Below are positions 60,133-64,000 of a DNA stretch of 64,000 nucleotides, piece after piece; position 1 is the stretch's first letter; every line of letters starts with the position of its first letter. The notes under the pieces were generated by a model. The model was not told the origin of the DNA, searched no databases, and was given only the letters and a program-made list of their open reading frames with translations. This stretch comes from Vulcanimicrobium alpinum. Lineage in GTDB: Bacteria; Vulcanimicrobiota; Vulcanimicrobiia; Vulcanimicrobiales; Vulcanimicrobiaceae. The DNA lies in contig NZ_AP025523.1 of the NCBI RefSeq assembly GCF_027923555.1, positions 620,001 to 684,000 of the forward strand. Reading direction: 5' to 3'. The position numbers and the translations under genes are program-made.

Positions 60133-61410
60133 ATGTCCACCGCCGTACCGGGCACGACCGGGGTTCGCGAGGTCAGCGTCTTCGGCGACGCCATCGCGTA
60201 TTTCAACGAAGCCGCGGCCCTGCTCAACCTCGACCCCGGGATCAAAGCGATCCTCACCCACCCTTCCCGGCAGATCATCTTCTCGATCCCGTTCCAGCGC
60301 GACAACGGTTCGATCGAGGTCTACACCGGCTACCGCGTCCAGTACAATTTCGCGCGCGGCCCGGCCAAGGGCGGGATCCGGTTCCACCCCGGCGTGACGC
60401 TGGACGAAGTGACGGCGCTGGCCTTCTGGATGACGTGGAAATGCGCCGTCGTCGATCTGCCGTTCGGCGGCGGCAAGGGCGGCGTCACCTGCGACCCGCG
60501 CACGCTCTCGATCTCCGAGATCGAGCGGATCACCCGGCGCTATGCGGCCGAGCTCGTCGAGGTGATCGGCCCCGATAAAGACGTCCCCGCGCCCGACGTC
60601 AACACGACGCCGCAGCACATGGCGTGGATCATGGACACCTACTCGATGCACCATCGCATGAACGTGCCGGGCGTCGTGACGGGAAAGCCGCTGGAGATCG
60701 GCGGCTCGCGCGGGCGCGTCGAGGCGACCGGACGCGGCGTCTCGATCGTCGCGCTCGACGAGATGGCGCGCTTGGGCATCGATCCGAAAGGCGCGACGAT
60801 CGTCGTGCAAGGCTTCGGCAACGTCGGCAGCATCGCGGCGAAGATGTTCGTCGATGCGGGCTGCAAGGTGATCGGGATCTCCGACGTCACCGGCGCGTAC
60901 GTCAACACGAACGGGATCGACGTCAACGGCGCGATCGCCTACGCGCAGGAGCATCACTCGCTCGATGGGTATCGCGGCGGCGACAAGATGTCGAACCAGG
61001 CGATGCTCGAGGTTCCGTGCGACGTGCTGGTGCCGGCGGCGCTCGAAAAAGTGCTGACCGTCGAGAACGCGGCGCGGGTGAAGACGAAGCTGATCGTCGA
61101 GGGTGCGAACGGGCCGACGACGCCGGAAGCGGATCATCTGTTTGCGCGCAACGGGATTGCGGTGATTCCGGATATCGTTGCGAACGCGGGCGGGGTGACG
61201 GTGTCGTATTTCGAGTGGGTTCAGGACCGGCAGGGGTATTTTTGGAAAGAAGCTGAGGTCAACGAGCGGCTGCGTGAGAATTTGATCGATAACTTCGGGG
61301 TGGTGCGGGATTTGGCGCGGGCTCGGGGGACGACGTATCGGACGGCGGCGTATATGGTGGCGATTGATCGGGTGGTGCGGTCGTTGAAGGCTCGTGGAGT
61401 GTATGCGTAG
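60133..61410 (+). CDS. gdhA: Glu/Leu/Phe/Val dehydrogenase (glutamate dehydrogenase type)
   Basis: 425 residues from ATG 60133; AGGAGG at 60116-60121 is too close to TTG 60124. GPAKGGIRFHPGV and the catalytic-lysine block DLPFGGGKGGV form the substrate domain. VVQGFGNVGSIAAKMFVDAG is the NAD(P) loop. It catalyses reversible oxidative deamination of glutamate. It is the length of small hexameric GDH. A strong terminator follows. Confidence 0.93.
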   Translation: MSTAVPGTTGVREVSVFGDAIAYFNEAAALLNLDPGIKAILTHPSRQIIFSIPFQRDNGSIEVYTGYRVQYNFARGPAKGGIRFHPGVTLDEVTALAFWMTWKCAVVDLPFGGGKGGVTCDPRTLSISEIERITRRYAAELVEVIGPDKDVPAPDVNTTPQHMAWIMDTYSMHHRMNVPGVVTGKPLEIGGSRGRVEATGRGVSIVALDEMARLGIDPKGATIVVQGFGNVGSIAAKMFVDAGCKVIGISDVTGAYVNTNGIDVNGAIAYAQEHHSLDGYRGGDKMSNQAMLEVPCDVLVPAALEKVLTVENAARVKTKLIVEGANGPTTPEADHLFARNGIAVIPDIVANAGGVTVSYFEWVQDRQGYFWKEAEVNERLRENLIDNFGVVRDLARARGTTYRTAAYMVAIDRVVRSLKARGVYA

Positions 61411-61459
61411 GGCTCTGCTCGCGTAGTCGCGCGGAGCGCTCCATCACCGGAGCGGGGAC

Positions 61460-61498
61460 GCGGCCCTCGCGCATCGTGCGCGAGGGCCGCTCCGTTTT
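61460..61498 (+). terminator. Intrinsic terminator after gdhA
   Basis: A perfect 14-bp stem (GCGGCCCTCGCGCA and TGCGCGAGGGCCGC) with a 3-nt loop at 61460-61490 is followed by TTTT (61495-61498). A wider GGAGCG/CGCTCC pairing can extend it. Confidence 0.8.
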
Positions 61499-61773
61499 CC
61501 CGCTCCGATGATGGACCGCCCCGCGCGACATGGTCGGGCCGTTTGCGTGAGAGTTGGGGATCGTGGAGTTGCCGCGCGCGTGGCACGCGCGACGGGAGAG
61601 GTTCGTCGCTTCGCGACGTTCGTTGCATGCGATGCATTGCTTCGCTCGCATCGCGGTGGCGCGCGTTGTCACGCTGAGCTGGTCGAAGCGTCGCGGGATC
61701 GTGCCGGCGTGCCTGGACGCGTGCGTGGGACGCGAACCGGCGGTTCGTCGGGGTCAGCGTGACGCTTGCTGGT
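61499..61773. other. 275-bp intergenic region with repeat-like sequence
   Basis: No gene is supported here. It includes a copy of the dispersed REP-like repeat at 61668-61690 (GTCACGCTGAGCTGGTCGAA followed by GCG) and several short GC-rich inverted repeats. It separates the converging gdhA and hxlR-type genes. Confidence 0.5.
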
Positions 61774-62133
61774 TTAGATGACCCAGCGTTCGGCCCAGGT
61801 GCTGATTTCGTTGACGATGGTGGTGAGGCTGCTGCCGGAGGTGGTGAGGGTGTAGGTGACGCGGACGGGGCGGTCGTTCGAGACGGTGCGCGTGATGAGG
61901 CCTTCGGTTTCGAGTTCGCGGAGGCGTTCGGTGAGGAGGCGGTCGGAGAGGCCGGGGATCGCGGTAAGGATCTCGTTGAAGCGCGCGGGGCCGGCGATGA
62001 GGACGCGGAGGACCGCGCCGACCCAACGGCGGCCGAGGAGCTCAATCGCGTATTGGAAGCGGGGGCAGAAGGCGCTGACGGTGTCGCCGATTGCGTGTTT
62101 GGGGGGGTTGGCGGGGCAGGTTCTCAGGTGCAT
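61774..62133 (-). CDS. HxlR-family transcriptional regulator
   Basis: 119 residues from ATG 62133. The winged helix (ELLGRRWVGAVLRVLIAGPA, ILTAIPGLSDRLLTERLREL, RVTYTLTTSG) is typical of HxlR/YodB. Cysteines at the N-terminus (RTCPAN) and in AFCPRFQ could sense electrophiles or oxidants, as in YodB. It is divergent from doxX, which it probably controls. Confidence 0.88.
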   Translation of the reverse strand: MHLRTCPANPPKHAIGDTVSAFCPRFQYAIELLGRRWVGAVLRVLIAGPARFNEILTAIPGLSDRLLTERLRELETEGLITRTVSNDRPVRVTYTLTTSGSSLTTIVNEISTWAERWVI

Positions 62134-62153
62134 ATCGTTCTTCTGTAGGCTAC

Positions 62154-62204
62154 TTGACGTAAGTGTAGCACGGTGGTATTCTCTTGTTGAACCTACTAAT
62201 AGTA
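62154..62204 (+). promoter_or_regulatory. Promoter and inverted repeats between hxlR and doxX
   Basis: TTGACG (62154-62159) and TATTCT (62177-62182), 17 bp apart, give a plausible promoter towards doxX. ACTTGACGTAAGT overlaps the -35 and TACTAATAGTA (62194-62204) lies downstream of the -10. Both are inverted repeats, and the second resembles the TACT-AGTA operators of YodB-type regulators. Confidence 0.55.
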
Positions 62205-62232
62205 AGTCGAATACGAAAGATAAGCTAACGTC

Positions 62233-62721
62233 ATGGATATCGCACTTCTCCTCGTTCGCCTGATCGGGCTCGGCATGGCCGCCCATGGGGCGCAGAAACT
62301 CTTCGGCTGGTTCGGCGGCTACGGCATCGCCGGGACCGGCGGCTGGCTGGAATCGATCGGGTTCCGGCCGGGCAAGGCCTTTGCCGTCGCCGCCGGGGCC
62401 AGCGAGTTTGCAGGGGGGCTGCTGCTCGCGCTCGGGCTCGGCGGGCCGCTAGGGGCGCTGCTGATCATCGCGGCGATGGTTGTCGCGATCGGCTACCATG
62501 CGCAGGGCGGGTTCTTCGCGCAGAAGGGGGGCTACGAGACGGCGTTGCTGTACGTCGTCATCGCGTTCGGGCTGGCGTTCACCGGCTTCGGGGCGTACAG
62601 CCTCGACGCTGCGCTCGGACTGACCGGGTTGTACACGCCGACGGTGGAGTGGGCTGCGGTTGGGCTCGGCGTGCTCGGCGGGCTTGCGAACCTCGCGATC
62701 CGGCGCAAGCCGGCGGCGTAA
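62233..62721 (+). CDS. DoxX-family membrane protein
   Basis: 162 residues with four membrane helices. The opening LLLVRLIGLGMAAHGAQKLFGWFGG and the GTGGWLESIGF and GYHAQGGFFAQKGGYE motifs are hallmarks of DoxX. The family functions in thiol/redox stress and as oxidoreductase subunits. Divergent pairing with an HxlR regulator is common and suggests electrophile- or oxidant-responsive expression. Confidence 0.9.
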   Translation: MDIALLLVRLIGLGMAAHGAQKLFGWFGGYGIAGTGGWLESIGFRPGKAFAVAAGASEFAGGLLLALGLGGPLGALLIIAAMVVAIGYHAQGGFFAQKGGYETALLYVVIAFGLAFTGFGAYSLDAALGLTGLYTPTVEWAAVGLGVLGGLANLAIRRKPAA

Positions 62722-62747
62722 CGCCGCCTGCATGTATGAAAGCGGCC

Positions 62748-62793
62748 GCGCTTCGACGAGCTCTGCGTGACAACGCGACGAGCTCAGCGTGAC
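62748..62793. repeat. Two tandem copies of the dispersed repeat
   Basis: GCGCTTCGACGAGCTCTGCG followed by TGAC (62748-62771) and GCGACGAGCTCAGCGTGAC (62775-62793) are direct repeats of the REP-like unit. The second supplies the stop codon of the rhodanese-like gene on the opposite strand. Confidence 0.7.
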
Positions 62794-63179
62794 CGAGCGT
62801 GCGCTAGAGGCGGCGGGTCCAGTTCTTGGACTTCTGACGGACGGATCGGCGGGACGACTTGTTCGAGCGACGGCTCCTGGGTGGGGCCGTCGTGCTGTTT
62901 CCAGGCGCGGAAGCCGCCCTCGAGGATGCGCGCGTTGTAGCCCTGGGCGGCGAACCGGTCAGCGATCTCCGCCGTGTTGCCGCCGCGACCGTCTTCGTCA
63001 TAGAGGACCACCGGGCGCTCCGCCGCGATCGGCAGCGCGAGGTGCTCCGGGGTGAGCAGGTCGTGCGGACGATACCGGATCGCCCCGCGGATCTCTTCGG
63101 CACCCGCGTGCGCGCCCACGTTGATGATCGTCGCGCCGCCTTCGCCGAGCGCGCGCACTTCGTCGACCGTGATCTGCAT
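62784..63179 (-). CDS. Rhodanese-like domain protein without catalytic cysteine
   Basis: 131 residues. The fold is recognisable: TVDEVRALGEGGATIINVG, EEIRGAIRYRPHDL and FAAQGYNARILEGGFRAWKQ. The active-site loop that normally begins with Cys reads LYDEDGRGGNT, so sulfurtransferase activity is unlikely. The last residues and the stop (62784-62786) come from the REP-like repeat. It is divergent from the SDR gene with 21 bp between starts. Confidence 0.8.
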   Translation of the reverse strand: MQITVDEVRALGEGGATIINVGAHAGAEEIRGAIRYRPHDLLTPEHLALPIAAERPVVLYDEDGRGGNTAEIADRFAAQGYNARILEGGFRAWKQHDGPTQEPSLEQVVPPIRPSEVQELDPPPLAHARSR

Positions 63180-63200
63180 GTGTGATATCCTACCCGGCGC

Positions 63201-63914
63201 ATGACCGGTTCGAACGAACGCATCGTGCTCGTCACCGGCGCCGGGCGCGGGATCGGTCGCGCGATCGCGGCGCGCTTCCTCGCTTCGGGCGACCGGTGCG
63301 TTCTCGCCGTTCGCAGCGACGCAGTGCGCCGGGAACTCGAGGCCGAACTCGCCGGTGAACCGCAGGCCGTCGTCGAGCGATGCGACGTGCGCGATCGGGC
63401 GCAGGTCGACGCGCTTGCCGCGCGCGTGCGTGCGCGCTTCGGCCGCGTCGACGTCCTGGTGAACAACGCGGCGATCTTCGAATGCGTCGACTACGCGACG
63501 CGCGCGGACGAACTCGATCTCGACGTCGTGCGCAGGACCCTGGAGACGAACGTGCTCGGGACGATCGGGGTCTGCGTTGCGTTCGTGCCGCTCCTGCCGT
63601 GCGGTTCGCGCATCGTCAACCTCTCGAGCGACCTCGGACAGTTGGGAAAAGACGGCGGCATGACCGCGACGATGGTCGCGTATTCGCTGAGCAAAGCCGC
63701 CGTCAACGCCTACACCTCCGCGCTCGCGAACGCGCTGCACGACCGTGGAATCGCGGTCGACAGCCTGCATCCGGGCTGGATCCGCACCGCGATGGGGGGA
63801 CCGCACGCGCCGCTCTCCGTAGACGACGGTGCCGAAGCAGTCTACGCCCTCGCCAGCCGCGAACCCGGCCCGACCGGACGTTTCTGGATTGACGGCCGCG
63901 TTGCGCCGTGGTGA
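63201..63914 (+). CDS. Short-chain dehydrogenase/reductase
   Basis: 237 residues. The cofactor loop is TGAGRGIGRAI, with NNAAIF; the catalytic Ser is in IVNLSSDLGQ and Tyr/Lys in YSLSKAA. LHPGWIRTAMGG is typical of classical SDRs. Arginine near the end of the second strand (LAVRSD) suggests NADPH preference. The substrate is unknown. Confidence 0.9.
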   Translation: MTGSNERIVLVTGAGRGIGRAIAARFLASGDRCVLAVRSDAVRRELEAELAGEPQAVVERCDVRDRAQVDALAARVRARFGRVDVLVNNAAIFECVDYATRADELDLDVVRRTLETNVLGTIGVCVAFVPLLPCGSRIVNLSSDLGQLGKDGGMTATMVAYSLSKAAVNAYTSALANALHDRGIAVDSLHPGWIRTAMGGPHAPLSVDDGAEAVYALASREPGPTGRFWIDGRVAPW

Positions 63915-63921
63915 ACGCGCG

Positions 63922-64000
63922 CTAGGCTGATTCTTCGAGCGCGCTGCGCGATCCGATGAGGCGCGTCGCGCTAGCCAGCATCGCGAAGCCGGCGCACCCG
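63922..64000 (-). CDS. Possible 3' end of a gene extending beyond the window
   Basis: On the minus strand an open frame (FAMLASATRLIGSRSALEES) runs off the right edge and stops at 63922. Only 25 codons are visible, too few to identify. Its position facing the SDR gene is compatible with a real gene. Confidence 0.3.
   Translation of the reverse strand, partial: GCAGFAMLASATRLIGSRSALEESA

Overview
The window is GC-rich, densely coded bacterial chromosome with no rRNA or tRNA gene that I could find. The gene content points to a phototrophy-capable lineage outside the classical model phyla: an antenna gene pair of the LH1 type (pufB-pufA, 38.1-38.5 kb), a UDP-sulfoquinovose synthase (sqdB, 25.8-27.0 kb) and an Ycf45-like ATPase (44.2-45.8 kb). 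Base composition, the M56/BlaI, DUF885 and DUF1501/DUF1800 genes and the antenna pair would fit Vulcanimicrobiota/Eremiobacterota (WPS-2), where aerobic anoxygenic phototrophs are known. That assignment is inference, since no marker gene was compared.

Layout. 1-8.7 kb (+): end of a DUF885 protease gene, a BlaI/M56 sensor pair, a Nudix hydrolase, scpA-scpB, a superfamily 2 helicase, endonuclease IV, a PilZ protein and DNA polymerase IV. 8.7-12.8 kb (-): an unknown protein and a cyclase/ATPase/TPR signalling protein. 12.9-16 kb (+): two tandem paralogous lipoproteins with the decayed remains of a third between them. 16-24.7 kb (-): GNAT, CysQ-like, DUF1501/DUF1800, and a helicase plus PD-(D/E)XK nuclease pair. 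24.8 kb: ubiX. 25.3-30.6 kb (-): a secreted protein, sqdB, a glycosyltransferase, a secreted protein, a nucleotidyltransferase and ispE. 30.6-38 kb: a glycoside hydrolase, pdxS-pdxT, an HNH endonuclease, bioY and an Orn/Lys/Arg decarboxylase. 38.1-40.8 kb (+): orphan pufBA, two HtrA-like proteases and a LuxR-type regulator.

40.9-43.4 kb is an IS110 element inserted in a REP-like repeat; an IS5-family element has landed between its presumed bridge-RNA segment and its recombinase gene. 43.5-49.8 kb returns to housekeeping genes (maoC-like, Ycf45-like ATPase, tmk, holB, mtnP, a TetR regulator). 49.9-56.1 kb is a nest of insertion sequences (IS5 family, IS256, ISL3 inside an IS3 relic, and an intact IS407-like IS3 element) that has destroyed a VOC-family gene. 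56.2-57.8 kb carries a bifunctional nuclease and ychF. 57.8-59.6 kb is a third IS5-family copy that has acquired an IS3 orfA segment and now encodes a chimeric transposase. 59.6-64 kb has a frameshifted membrane protein gene, glutamate dehydrogenase, a divergent HxlR/DoxX pair, a rhodanese-like protein and an SDR oxidoreductase.

The most notable point is the antenna pair. Both small proteins carry the LH1 beta and alpha signatures with exact residue spacing, yet no reaction-centre or bacteriochlorophyll gene is near. sqdB could supply a sulfolipid common in photosynthetic membranes. The IS110 boundaries, its split regulatory segment and the fused transposase are the next most interesting structures.
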